A DNA stretch of 43,210 nt, from positions 1-43,210 of the forward strand of contig JADFMW010000001.1 of assembly GCA_022563655.1 (NCBI GenBank). The letters run 5' to 3'. The notes under the pieces were generated by a model that saw only the letters and a list, made by a program, of their open reading frames with translations, searched no databases and was not told where the DNA came from. How positions within the stretch are numbered: the stretch's first letter is position 1; each line of letters opens with the position of its first letter. The position numbers and the translations under genes were made by a program. This document shows positions 6,029 to 14,472 of the stretch, piece by piece. This DNA comes from Pseudomonadota bacterium. GTDB lineage: Bacteria; Pseudomonadota; Alphaproteobacteria; JAAXGF01.

Positions 6029-7336
6029 CTAGAAGCTGACCTGGGCGCCGAGCATGAACACGTCGCCCACGTTCTCCTCGTCCGGAGGGGCGGTGAGAGT
6101 CTGACCATCGCCAGCATTATCAAAGGCTACGCCCTGGAAGACCCGATCAACCTCGATGTGGTCGTACTCCGTGTAGAACTTCAAGCCCGGCGCCAGGACG
6201 TACTCGGCGCCGACGGTGTAGATGTCGATCTCGGTCTCGTGGGAGAAAAAGTTCACGTCGAGCTCCGCGCCGCCGATGAAATCGCCGAGCCGCCACTGCC
6301 AGCCTTGGGATTCGCTCCTGAAGTAGCCGAGGTGGGCGGCGAACGGACCGGTCCTATAGCGCGCGGCCGCGGTCCAGAACTGGTAGTCGGGATCTACGTT
6401 CGCCAGGACAAAGCCAGACTCGGCGTTCAGCAACGGCGCGAGGTCGCCGAACGATAGCGAATCGCCGCTTTCTCCATACCCGCCGCCGAGGGCGAAGCCG
6501 CCCCAGCCGATCGTGCCGCCGGCCTGCCACGAGAAGACGTCCTCGATCTCGAAAGGCACTAAACCGGCATCATCCAGTTCCGATCTAATTTGCCTGGTTT
6601 CGGCGTCGGCCCAAATGGCGATGGCCGAGGCGGCCAGGTTGATGCCACCGAAATTGCGCACGAAGTTGACGCCGGCGGCGACGTTGGTCTCGGTATCGAC
6701 GGCAAACGGAGTGGGATTGAAAACCGATCTGCCAGAAGCCCTCAGATCGATGCTCTTGATCCTGCTCCTGTCCTCGCCCAGGTCATGCCCGCTGTCGGGC
6801 GTGAAGCTGACGCCGGCCTGGATGCCCAGGAAGCGCGGGGTGAAATAGCTGATCTTGGTGGCGTCTTCGGTGTCGCCGACGAGATCCGGGCCGCGCGGGA
6901 AAGCGCCGAGGAAGTCGAACCCGCTGCCGAGACCGCCGTCGAACCCGGACTGGCCGATCATCAGGTTCTCGCCGGCGTAGGTCATGACCTCTTCGACGCC
7001 GTCATCGTCGCCGAGCCGCATGGTGCCCCAACCGCCCGAAAGCTGGATGCGGGCTTCATCGGTCCCCACGTCGCCGCTGCGCTCGTCGATATCCAACTCG
7101 ATCTTGAGGCCATACCTCAGGCCGTTGTCCGCCCTCGCCCTGGCTATGAAGCGGATCTCAGCGTCGTCGATCTCGAAGTGTTCGACGCGCGCCAGGTCCT
7201 CGTCCTGATCGTCGAACCACATCTCGAACTTGACGTGACCGCTGATCGAGAGATCCGGGCCCTGGGCGGCGGCACCAGCCGCCATCAGGAGAGACACTCC
7301 GAGGATTGCCGTGGATCCCAAAAGATTTTTTTTCAT
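6029..7336 (-). CDS. outer-membrane porin, alphaproteobacterial type
   Basis: This 435-aa protein has a clear signal peptide (Lys-Lys start, hydrophobic core, cleavage after AAA near residue 24) and a long run of amphipathic strands, ending in a terminal Phe (GAQVSF), the usual beta-barrel assembly signal. It fits the 16-stranded Gram-negative porin family found in alphaproteobacteria: HVKFEMWFDD-type first strand, repeated acidic loops, GWGTMRLGDDDG constriction segment. It should form a general diffusion channel. It has its own terminator and an AT-rich upstream region, so it is probably a single-gene unit. Substrate preference cannot be read from the sequence. Confidence 0.88.
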   Translation of the reverse strand: MKKNLLGSTAILGVSLLMAAGAAAQGPDLSISGHVKFEMWFDDQDEDLARVEHFEIDDAEIRFIARARADNGLRYGLKIELDIDERSGDVGTDEARIQLSGGWGTMRLGDDDGVEEVMTYAGENLMIGQSGFDGGLGSGFDFLGAFPRGPDLVGDTEDATKISYFTPRFLGIQAGVSFTPDSGHDLGEDRSRIKSIDLRASGRSVFNPTPFAVDTETNVAAGVNFVRNFGGINLAASAIAIWADAETRQIRSELDDAGLVPFEIEDVFSWQAGGTIGWGGFALGGGYGESGDSLSFGDLAPLLNAESGFVLANVDPDYQFWTAAARYRTGPFAAHLGYFRSESQGWQWRLGDFIGGAELDVNFFSHETEIDIYTVGAEYVLAPGLKFYTEYDHIEVDRVFQGVAFDNAGDGQTLTAPPDEENVGDVFMLGAQVSF

Positions 7337-7733
7337 GGTACCGGCGCCTCCTGTTGCCCCCGCCTAGAACAGCCTTGGTGAAGCGCTTATAGCCACCCCA
7401 AGGCACCGCGTCCGGACGATCCGGTAGACGCGGGCCAAGCCGTGCAACCAGGCAATCAAACAGCGAGATTGTCCTCTTGGCAAGAGCAAAGGCAGCCACG
7501 ACCGAAAAAATATTTATTTTGTGACATTTTAGCAACACGCCGCCTATCTTCCCCGTGCGGGCCCGCGAGGGCCCGCGAGCGGTGGCGGCAGGCGTGGAAC
7601 CCGGCCAAGAGAGTGAGCTGGCAGGGGCTTTCGCCGGCGCCGCGCGCGTCGCGGAAGCGCTGGGCGGATACCCGTTTGGGCTTCCGTCCCCGGCATCGGG
7701 GAGGCGGTTTTTCAGCGTCCCGGTGCGGGCCGG
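7337..7733. other. intergenic region upstream of porin
   Basis: About 400 bp without a convincing gene. The part at 7500-7545 is very AT-rich and probably carries the minus-strand porin promoter, though no clean -35/-10 pair stands out. A short GGGCCCGCGA duplication lies near 7560-7580, and a small TCCCCG/CGGGGA hairpin near 7687-7702 just past the oxygenase stop. Confidence 0.5.
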
Positions 7734-8939
7734 CTAGACCGCCTCGATCACCTTCATGGCGACGAGATCGCGCAGCATTTGCGCGCGTACCTCGCCTGTC
7801 TGGCCGGGAAACGCGGCGTCGAGTTCGGGCAGGGAGAACCGCTCGCGCGCGATTACCCATGTCACGAGCCTGTCGCCGCCAGGAGGTATGGCGACGGTCC
7901 CGGCCTTGCCCTCGAGGCTCCATCCGGCGCCCCGCCGGACGACCTTGAGGCCTTTCGCGCGGACCCGGTAGCGCGCGGCCGTCGCCGCCTCGGGCAGGTC
8001 GAACCCGCCGCGGCGATACTTGAAATTACGGTGGAATTGCCGGACCTGTTCGATTGCCTCCGGGCTCGCTGCGATTTCGCCGAGGCGCGCGGCGAGGAGG
8101 CGCAGGTGGGCGGCGATCGCATCGTCGCCGTCATCGCGGGCGGGCCGCGGTGCGGTGGCCCGGAACAGCGGGTCGTCAATCGCCCGATCGAACAATGCAG
8201 TGAGATAATCTATGCCGATTACCGAAGTCAGGCCGAAGGAAACGTGGACGGCGCCGTCGCTCGAGGCGAGCGCGTCGTGGTACTGGCCACGGGGAATGTA
8301 GAGCAGGTCGCCGGGCCTGAGAGAAACCTCCATCAGCACGCCGCCCTTGGCCTTTTCGTGGTAGTCCCGGCTCAGCGTCTTGAAGCGCGGATGGGCGATG
8401 GGGGTGTCGAGGCGACCCTTGTAAATGCGCCACACCTTTTCTCCTTCAGCGTGCATGGCGTAGACATCGTGAGTATCGAAGTGCACGGCGAACGCCTGAC
8501 GCTCGCGCCACGAGCAGTAGAGGTTGGCCTGCGCCTTGGCGCCCAGCGCCTCCTCGAAAGCGCGGGCGGCGGCGGCGAGGTCGGGCGTGAGGGTGTCGAT
8601 GTCGTTGGCCACGAGCGACGCGCCCTGGCGCAGCAGCATGTGCACCCGCTCGGGGTCGGGCTGCATGATGTGCTGGTTGTTGCGGTCGATGGCGGGACGG
8701 CAGTAGCGGTCCGCAGGAACGACCTCTCCGTCCAGCACCATCGGCAACGAGGCCGAGGTCCAGATCGCCGTCATGTCGAGGAGCTCATTGAGCTTGCGCC
8801 ACGACATGAAGCGGGCGAACTTGTCGGGCCGGCCGCGGATGTGGAGCGGCTTCTTGCCGTGGTGCTCGGCGAAGAACGCCTCGGGCGGCATCGGGTCAAG
8901 GATGTCGGCGAAGCCGACTGCGGCGGATGCACCGCTCAT
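7734..8939 (-). CDS. cupin/JmjC-type 2-oxoglutarate oxygenase, ribosomal-oxygenase-like
   Basis: This 401-aa protein matches the Cupin_4/JmjC family that includes YcfD/RoxA, Fe(II)- and 2-oxoglutarate-dependent enzymes that hydroxylate ribosomal proteins. Visible features: an N-terminal GKKPLHIRG-type segment, the HxD metal motif H153-F-D155 in a conserved Ala-Val-His-Phe-Asp stretch, and the distal His H221 in YIPRGQYH. A C-terminal winged-helix-like part (about 330-401) follows. All three metal ligands are present, so activity is expected; the substrate here is unknown. The start is ATG at 8939, preceded by AGGA at good spacing; a longer frame to 9032 lacks such a site and is not family-like. 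It is divergent from cysD. Confidence 0.85.
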   Translation of the reverse strand: MSGASAAVGFADILDPMPPEAFFAEHHGKKPLHIRGRPDKFARFMSWRKLNELLDMTAIWTSASLPMVLDGEVVPADRYCRPAIDRNNQHIMQPDPERVHMLLRQGASLVANDIDTLTPDLAAAARAFEEALGAKAQANLYCSWRERQAFAVHFDTHDVYAMHAEGEKVWRIYKGRLDTPIAHPRFKTLSRDYHEKAKGGVLMEVSLRPGDLLYIPRGQYHDALASSDGAVHVSFGLTSVIGIDYLTALFDRAIDDPLFRATAPRPARDDGDDAIAAHLRLLAARLGEIAASPEAIEQVRQFHRNFKYRRGGFDLPEAATAARYRVRAKGLKVVRRGAGWSLEGKAGTVAIPPGGDRLVTWVIARERFSLPELDAAFPGQTGEVRAQMLRDLVAMKVIEAV

Positions 8940-9348
8940 AGCGATCCTGGTCAGGCTCTCGACGTCACCTGAGGCGGAACCGGTGCACGATCCCGCAGGC
9001 CCGATCTTCATTGAGCGCGCGTTGGCCGTCAACCCCGGCCATGGAATTCGTGCCGGCGCCGCTTCGCCTGCGGGGGCCCGTGGCCGATCAGTGGAAGCAC
9101 GCCGGTTACGCCGAATTGTGGCGCGCCGAGGCGTGCTGTGTGGCAGCGGCGGGGGGCGCGGCTAGGCCGCGCAGTCGGTCCCAACGCTTCGCAGTGACGC
9201 GATTAAGCGGCGGAGGATCCGCTGATGGCGATCCCGGCCTGGCGCTCGGCGTCTTCCGGCGTGAACGCGCTTGACCCGGCTGGGCGCAAACCTCTAAGTG
9301 AACGCAGCGCTGCCCTGGCGCGGCGGCCGTCATCCCCAAGGCATCTGC
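8940..9348. other. divergent intergenic region between oxygenase and cysD
   Basis: About 400 bp carrying the two divergent starts. I see no consensus promoter pair, RNA fold or gene that I would defend. An alternative GTG start for cysD at 9298 has no Shine-Dalgarno sequence. Confidence 0.4.
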
Positions 9349-10143
9349 ATGGACCGTCTCGAGCGCCTTGAAAACCAGAGCGTCTACATCTTCCGCGAGG
9401 CGTTCAACAAGCTCGATCGGCTGGCGATGCTGTGGTCGGTCGGCAAGGACTCGAACGTCATGACGTGGCTTGTGCGCAAGGCGTTCTTCGGCCACCTGCC
9501 GTTTCCCCTGCTGCACGTCGACACCGGCAAGAAATTCCCCGAGATGTACGCCTTCCGGGACCGCTACGCGAAGGAGTGGGGCATCAACCTCATCGTCGGC
9601 GAGTGCCCGCCGATCGAGGACATGGACGAGACGCTGCCTCCGGCGGCCCGCTCGGCGTCGCGCAAAACCGCCGGCCTCAAGGCGTTGATTGCGAAGCATG
9701 GGTTCACCGGCATCATCGCCGGCATTCGCCGCGACGAAGGGGGGACGCGGTCCAAGGAGCGCGTCTTCAGCCCGCGCGGCGAGGACGGCCAGTGGGACTG
9801 TCGCGACCAGCCGCCCGAGTTTTGGGACCAGTTCACCACCGACTTTCCGCCCCAGGCGCATGTCCGCGTCCACCCGTTGCTACAGTGGACCGAGATCGAT
9901 ATCTGGCGCTACATCGAGCGCGAGAACATTCCCATGGTCGAGCTTTACTTCGCCAAGAACGGCAAGCGCTATCGCTCTCTCGGCGACGAGGACATCACGT
10001 TCCCCGTGAACAGCACGGCGGCGACGATCGCGGAGATCATCGCCGAGCTGGAGGAGACCAAGGTGGCCGAGCGCGGCGGCCGCGCGATGGACCACGAAGC
10101 CGAGGATGCCTTCGAGCGCTTGCGCGTCGACGGTTACATGTAA
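9349..10143 (+). CDS. cysD: sulfate adenylyltransferase subunit 2 (CysD)
   Basis: CysD is the catalytic subunit of ATP sulfurylase, which makes adenosine 5'-phosphosulfate from ATP and sulfate in the cytoplasm, driven by GTP hydrolysis in CysN. The 264-aa protein has the PP-loop SVGKDS at residues 30-35, the HVDTGKKFPEMYAFRD segment and an IIAGIRRDEGGTRSKER segment, all typical. The start ATG at 9349 has AAGG about 10 bases upstream and gives the usual family N-terminus (MDRLERLENQS). It is the first gene of a cysD-cysNC-yggS run; its TAA overlaps the cysNC ATG by one base. No cysH or transporter gene lies nearby, so the APS/PAPS made could serve cysteine synthesis or sulfation. Confidence 0.96.
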   Translation: MDRLERLENQSVYIFREAFNKLDRLAMLWSVGKDSNVMTWLVRKAFFGHLPFPLLHVDTGKKFPEMYAFRDRYAKEWGINLIVGECPPIEDMDETLPPAARSASRKTAGLKALIAKHGFTGIIAGIRRDEGGTRSKERVFSPRGEDGQWDCRDQPPEFWDQFTTDFPPQAHVRVHPLLQWTEIDIWRYIERENIPMVELYFAKNGKRYRSLGDEDITFPVNSTAATIAEIIAELEETKVAERGGRAMDHEAEDAFERLRVDGYM

Positions 10144-12143
10144 TGAGCGACGCGGCCGGCCCCGCACGGACCAAGAAGGTCCCCGCACGGACCAAGAAGG
10201 TAGAGCTCGTTCACGACGCGGCGGCGCGCCGTTCGGATGAGCGCCGCGCCACTGCGGCGCGCGAGGTCATGAACATCGTCATCGTCGGCCACGTCGCTCA
10301 CGGCAAATCGACGCTGGTCGGCCGGTTGTTCCACGACACCGGCTCGCTGCCGGAAGGCAAGGCCGAGGCGATCCGCGCCAGCTGCGAGCGCCGCGGCATG
10401 CCCTTCGAGTGGGCGTTTCTGATGGACGCGCTGCAGGCCGAGCGCGACCAGGGCGTTACCATCGACGCCGCGCATATCCGCTTCCGCACCGGGCACCGCG
10501 ATTACGTCATCATCGACGCCCCCGGTCACCGGGAGTTCGTCAAGAACATGGTTACCGGCGCCGCCAGCGCCGACGCCGCCCTGTTGGTGATCGACGCGGC
10601 CGAGGGCGTGCGCGAGCAGTCACGGCGCCACGGCTATCTGTTGCACCTGTTGGGCGTGCGCCAGGTGGCGGTGGTGATCAACAAGATGGACCTGGTGGAT
10701 TACGCCGCCGCCCGCTTCGAAGCGGTCGCCCGCGAGTGCTGCGCGTACCTCGAGCGCATCGGCGTGCACCCCACCGACGTCATTCCGGTCTCCTCCCGCG
10801 AGGGCGACAACGTCGCCCACGGCTCTGCGCGGATGGCCTGGCATGGCGGGCCGACGGTGGTCGAGGCCCTCGACGACTTCGTCGCGCCGCCCCCGCCGAC
10901 CGATCTGCCGCTTCGGCTGCCGCTGCAGGACGTCTACCGCTTCGACGACCGTCGCATTCTCGTGGGACGGGTCGAGACCGGGCGGTTTGCGGTGGGCGAC
11001 GAGCTCTTGTTCTCGCCCTCGAACAAGAGCGCGCGCGTCGCCTCGATCGAGAGCTGGAACCTCGGCTGCGTTGTCGACAATGCGCTCGCCGGCCACTCGG
11101 TGGGGATCACCCTCGACAAGCAGATCTTCGTCGAGCGCGGCGAGGTGGCCAGCCACGCGGACCGCCCGCCCATCGAGACCAACGTGTTCCGCGCCCATCT
11201 TTTCTGGCTCGGCCGGCGGCCGCTCGCGGTGGGGAACGAATACAAGCTGAAGCTCAATACCAGCGAGACACCGGTGGAGGTGCAGGCGATCGAGCGGGTC
11301 ATCGACACGCACGATCTTAGCGCCGCGCCGGCCGACCGGGTCGAGCGCTACGGCGTCGCCGAGGTGGTCCTGCGCACGCGCGGGATGCTGGCGCTGGACG
11401 AGTTCACCCACAGCCCGCTCACCGGCCGGTTCGTCCTCGTCGACGGCTACGAGATCGGCGGCGGCGGCATCATCAACATGGAGGGCTACCCCGACCAGCG
11501 CGGCTTGGTCACCGTCAAGGGGACGAACCTCACCGCCGTCGAGCGCCGGGTTTCGGCCGAGGCCCGGGCGGCGCGCAGCCACCACAGGGGGGGCGTGCTG
11601 TGGTTCACCGGTCGCCCGAGCGCGGGCAAGTCGACCCTGGCGGTCGAGGTCGAGCACCGGCTGTTCCGCAAGGGCTACAACGTGTACGTGCTCGACGGCG
11701 ATAACGTGCGCCGCGGCCTGAACGCCAACCTTGGCTTCTCGCCCGACGACCGGGCCGAGAACATCCGTCGGGTTGGAGAGGCGGCGGCGCTGTTCGCCGA
11801 CGCGGGCATCGTCTGTATCACCGCGTTCATCTCGCCGTATCGCTCTGATCGCGAGCGCGCCCGCGCCGCCAGTCAGGCCTCTGCGCCGGACGTGTTCCAC
11901 GAGATCTACATCAGGGCCGAGCTCGAGCTGTGCGAGCGGCGCGACCCCAAGGGCTTGTACAAGAAGGCGCGCAAGGGGGAGCTTAGCGATTTCACCGGCG
12001 TCTCGGCGCCTTACGAGGCGCCGGATAAGGCCGACCTGGTAATCGACACCGGCGCCGAGAACGTCGATCACTGTGCCCAGCGCATCGTCGAGTACATCGA
12101 GCGGCACTTCGCGCTCGCGGCCGGCGGCCGTTCGGGCCGATGA
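10143..12143 (+). CDS. cysNC: fused sulfate adenylyltransferase subunit 1 / APS kinase (CysNC)
   Basis: This 666-aa bifunctional enzyme joins the GTPase subunit of ATP sulfurylase to APS kinase, so sulfate is taken to PAPS by one complex with CysD. The N-terminal part (about 40-440) is an EF-Tu-like GTPase with G1 GHVAHGKST, the G3 motif DAPGHREF and NKMD for guanine recognition, followed by beta-barrel domains. From about residue 480 comes APS kinase with P-loop GRPSAGKST, LDGDNVRRGLN and FISPYRSDRE. The start ATG at 10143 overlaps the cysD stop. The first 20 residues carry a perfect 7-residue duplication (PARTKKV). The 3' end overlaps the next gene by four bases (ATGA). Confidence 0.96.
   Translation: MSDAAGPARTKKVPARTKKVELVHDAAARRSDERRATAAREVMNIVIVGHVAHGKSTLVGRLFHDTGSLPEGKAEAIRASCERRGMPFEWAFLMDALQAERDQGVTIDAAHIRFRTGHRDYVIIDAPGHREFVKNMVTGAASADAALLVIDAAEGVREQSRRHGYLLHLLGVRQVAVVINKMDLVDYAAARFEAVARECCAYLERIGVHPTDVIPVSSREGDNVAHGSARMAWHGGPTVVEALDDFVAPPPPTDLPLRLPLQDVYRFDDRRILVGRVETGRFAVGDELLFSPSNKSARVASIESWNLGCVVDNALAGHSVGITLDKQIFVERGEVASHADRPPIETNVFRAHLFWLGRRPLAVGNEYKLKLNTSETPVEVQAIERVIDTHDLSAAPADRVERYGVAEVVLRTRGMLALDEFTHSPLTGRFVLVDGYEIGGGGIINMEGYPDQRGLVTVKGTNLTAVERRVSAEARAARSHHRGGVLWFTGRPSAGKSTLAVEVEHRLFRKGYNVYVLDGDNVRRGLNANLGFSPDDRAENIRRVGEAAALFADAGIVCITAFISPYRSDRERARAASQASAPDVFHEIYIRAELELCERRDPKGLYKKARKGELSDFTGVSAPYEAPDKADLVIDTGAENVDHCAQRIVEYIERHFALAAGGRSGR
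10160..10201 (+). repeat. 21-bp perfect tandem duplication in the cysNC 5' end
   Basis: Two identical 21-bp copies (10160-10180, 10181-10201) encode the seven-residue unit PARTKKV twice. The length is in frame, so the protein simply gains a basic repeat in its disordered N-terminus. It looks like a recent slippage event. Confidence 0.95.
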
Positions 12144-12841
12144 GCGACCAGACCGCACCAGCCGAGCCCGACGTCGATGTCGCGGTCAACTTGGCCGCGG
12201 TCAAGGCGCGGATCGCGGCCGCCGCCAAGGCCGTGGGCCGCGCGGCCGACGACGTCACCCTGGTCGCCGTCGGCAAGGTACACGGCGCCGAGCGGATGCT
12301 CGCGGCGCTCGAGGCCGGGCATCGCGTCTTCGGCGAGAACCGAATCAAGGAGGCGGAGACCAAGTGGCCACCTCTCAAAGCGGCGTTCCCGGGTGTCGCG
12401 CTGCACCTGGTTGGGCCCCTGCAGACCAACAAGGTGCGTCAGGCGGTGGCACTGTTCGACGTCATCCAAACCGTCGACCGGACGAAGCTCGCCCGCGCGC
12501 TCGCCGACGAAATGGCGCGCGCCGGGCGGCAACTGCCCTGCTTCATCCAGGTCAACACCGGTGAGGAGCCGCAAAAGTCCGGGGTCATGCCCGCGGCGGC
12601 GGACGCGCTGATCTCGCAGTGCATCGACGAGCTCGCGCTTCCGGTCGTTGGCCTGATGTGCCTGCCGCCGATCGACGACGAGGCGTCGTTGCACTTTTCC
12701 CTGCTCGCCGATGTTGCCCGCCGCCACGGCCTCGACCGGCTCAGCATGGGGATGACCGCCGATTACGAGATCGCCGTCGCGTTCGGCGCCACCCATGTGC
12801 GTCTCGGCACCGCCGTCTTCGGCGCGCGGCCGAGGCCCTGA
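12140..12841 (+). CDS. YggS/PLPBP family pyridoxal-phosphate-binding protein
   Basis: This 233-aa protein fits the PLP homeostasis family (YggS, PROSC), single-domain TIM barrels that bind PLP without known enzyme activity and buffer vitamin B6 and amino-acid pools. The PLP lysine is expected to be K46 in VAVGKVHG. Other family marks are FGENRIKEAETK, HLVGPLQTNKVRQAV, the QVNTGEEPQKSG segment and LSMGMTADYEIAVAFGATHVRLGTAVFG near the C-terminus. The family is most often next to cell-division or proline genes; here it is coupled to cysNC by an ATGA overlap. This may link it to cysteine synthesis, where many enzymes use PLP, but that is inference. Confidence 0.93.
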   Translation: MSDQTAPAEPDVDVAVNLAAVKARIAAAAKAVGRAADDVTLVAVGKVHGAERMLAALEAGHRVFGENRIKEAETKWPPLKAAFPGVALHLVGPLQTNKVRQAVALFDVIQTVDRTKLARALADEMARAGRQLPCFIQVNTGEEPQKSGVMPAAADALISQCIDELALPVVGLMCLPPIDDEASLHFSLLADVARRHGLDRLSMGMTADYEIAVAFGATHVRLGTAVFGARPRP

Positions 12842-12852
12842 AAGGCCGGCCG

Positions 12853-13353
12853 TCAGCGCGGCTCGACGCAGAGCTGGGTCGTCCGGTCGCAGGCGTCGAG
12901 AATGAGCCGCAGGTTGGCCTCGCTGACCGCGACGCAGCCCAGAGTCGGGCCGAAATCGGGCCGGGCGACGTGGAGAAAGATGGCGCTGCCCCGGCCCGGC
13001 ACCACCGGGTCGTCGTTGTGGCCCAGGACGACGATGATGTCGTAGATGTGGTCGTCGCGCCATAACAGCTCGAAGCTCGCGTCGTAAGGCTGGCGGACGA
13101 GCTGGTTGTAGTGCGGGTCGCCGGGGTCGTCGCACCACACGTCGAGCGGGTGGACCGGGGCCACGGGCAGGACGGTGGTGGGATTGGCGACCCGGTCGTC
13201 GCGCCAGAGCACTCGCCGCAAGGCGAAACATCCCACCGGGGTGGCGCCGTCGCCCTCGTGCTTCGTCTTGGTTACGCCGGCGCGACCGAGAGCGCAGGGA
13301 ACGCGACGGTCGTTCCACTCGGCGGTACCGTCAGGCGTAACGATAATCTTCAT
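12853..13353 (-). CDS. L,D-transpeptidase (YkuD) family protein
   Basis: This 166-aa protein has the YkuD catalytic core of cysteine peptidoglycan cross-linking enzymes. The key residues are H128 (IFLHVARPDFGPT) and C140 (TLGCVAV), with an upstream GHND (H112). No signal peptide or peptidoglycan-binding domain is visible, so it is either cytoplasmic or exported in an unusual way. Short forms like this are common in alphaproteobacteria and are often annotated only as L,D-transpeptidase family. It is convergent with the YggS gene (11 bp apart) and upstream of, on the same strand as nothing else, the hypothetical at 13377 being transcribed toward the window left as well. Whether it acts on peptidoglycan is not shown. 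Confidence 0.85.
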   Translation of the reverse strand: MKIIVTPDGTAEWNDRRVPCALGRAGVTKTKHEGDGATPVGCFALRRVLWRDDRVANPTTVLPVAPVHPLDVWCDDPGDPHYNQLVRQPYDASFELLWRDDHIYDIIVVLGHNDDPVVPGRGSAIFLHVARPDFGPTLGCVAVSEANLRLILDACDRTTQLCVEPR

Positions 13354-13376
13354 TTCAGGCGCTCGGCCGTCGTGGG

Positions 13377-14144
13377 CTAGACGATTGTGTCAAGCCTTGC
13401 CATGACTGGTTCGCGCGTGATCGGACGACGCTCGTATGTGTCGTGCGCATACCTCACATTCTCATATTTGTCGAGGGCCTGTCCCAGCACGAGCAGGACC
13501 CAGCCGGTGGCCGACTCCGCGGTGCCGAAACGCGCCGCCATGGTGGTGTAATCCTCTTGGGCTTGCGGGGTCCGCATCAGCCACGGCGGCGTCTGCGCGG
13601 GGTCGTCCTCGCGCTCATCGACGACCGGGGTCGTGGGCGCCGTGGCGCTTGCCAGGGCGACTGGCTGGCCCGCTGGTTCGGGCTCGCCCGGCTTGGCCGG
13701 CTTGGCCGGCAGGCCGGGCGCAACGGCCTGCGCGTCCCCGCTGGCGCTGGTTGCGGGGGGCTGTGTCGCCGCGGCGGTGGCGACTTGCGGTCCCGCGTCG
13801 GAGTCGTCGAACAGCGCAAGGACATGCTCGCCGATGTCCTTGCCCGTCGTGTCGGCGATGAAAGCGTTTACCATGGCGGCAACGAAGCCGAAGATGCCGC
13901 CGAACAAGGCGCCGCCGAGCACCCGCGAGCCGATCGAAATCTCGTCGCCGGTGGCCGCGCGATAGAATGTGGAGATGATCGGGAGGTGTTGCAGCGGGTT
14001 AATGAGATCGAGAAAATCGTCGAAGTTGAGACCGTCGCTGCCGAAGAAACCCTCTTCGGCCGTGTCCGCAGCCGGGACTTGCGGCGCTGGCGCGGTTACG
14101 TCGGGGTGCAGCGGAGCGGCCGAGGAATAGGGTGTCACGGTCAT
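13377..14144 (-). CDS. conserved alphaproteobacterial hypothetical with one membrane-like segment
   Basis: This 255-aa protein has three parts. Residues about 35-110 read like a conserved block (FDDFLDLINPLQHLPIISTFYRAATG-like, then a Gly/Ala-rich hydrophobic stretch). Residues about 118-185 are a low-complexity Pro/Ala linker. The last 65 residues (TPPWLMRTPQAQEDY onward) are a second conserved-looking block. I recall the first block as common in Rhodospirillales hypotheticals, but no function is known to me. The Gly-rich hydrophobic segment suggests membrane association. It is divergent from the response regulator gene, with 330 bp between them, and is 23 bp from the YkuD gene on the same strand. 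Confidence 0.75.
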   Translation of the reverse strand: MTVTPYSSAAPLHPDVTAPAPQVPAADTAEEGFFGSDGLNFDDFLDLINPLQHLPIISTFYRAATGDEISIGSRVLGGALFGGIFGFVAAMVNAFIADTTGKDIGEHVLALFDDSDAGPQVATAAATQPPATSASGDAQAVAPGLPAKPAKPGEPEPAGQPVALASATAPTTPVVDEREDDPAQTPPWLMRTPQAQEDYTTMAARFGTAESATGWVLLVLGQALDKYENVRYAHDTYERRPITREPVMARLDTIV

Positions 14145-14346
14145 GTCGGGTCCTTACCTGCAAATCACCAGCAAATCCGATGCCAGGGAGAACCACAAGG
14201 AGACTCAACGACTTGGCGCGTCAGCCCAGACGCCTGCTCGGCCGCAGACGGCAAATCTTGCCGGGTCGGCCCGGTCGCGGGTGCCTACCACCGCGCCGAG
14301 GACGTGCCCTTACGCGGCGCCGATGAACGGCGTTCAACGGCCTGTC

Positions 14347-14394
14347 CGGGTCGCCAACCGGGTCGCAAACCGGGTAGCAAGCCGGGCCGCGGGC
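14347..14394. repeat. four degenerate 12-bp tandem repeats
   Basis: Units CGGGTCGCCAAC, CGGGTCGCAAAC, CGGGTAGCAAGC and CGGGCCGCGGGC follow each other without gaps, drifting progressively from the first. They lie 22 bp upstream of the -35 element of the response regulator gene, a place for regulator binding. Confidence 0.8.
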
Positions 14395-14416
14395 CGTACG
14401 GCGACTGCTTTCTTGC

Positions 14417-14445
14417 TTACCAGAGCGTCGCGAATGCGCTATAGA
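14417..14445 (+). promoter_or_regulatory. sigma-70-like promoter of the response regulator gene
   Basis: TTACCA (14417-14422) and TATAGA (14440-14445) are separated by 17 bp. The predicted start near 14452 leaves a 20-nt leader with GGAG before the ATG at 14473. Confidence 0.55.
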
Positions 14446-14472
14446 CATCGCAAGCGCTGATGGAGTCGAGCG

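Larger units (their letters stand above)
14145..14472. other. divergent intergenic region before the response regulator
   Basis: About 330 bp containing the degenerate 12-bp repeats at 14347-14394 and a good plus-strand promoter at 14417-14445. A plus-strand open frame of about 105 codons runs through it but has no family resemblance and ends over the promoter, so I do not call a gene. Confidence 0.5.

Noticed and set aside
10620..12158. Minus-strand frame of about 512 codons opposite cysNC
   Set aside because: It is the mirror of the cysNC coding region and shows no domain pattern; cysNC motifs are complete.
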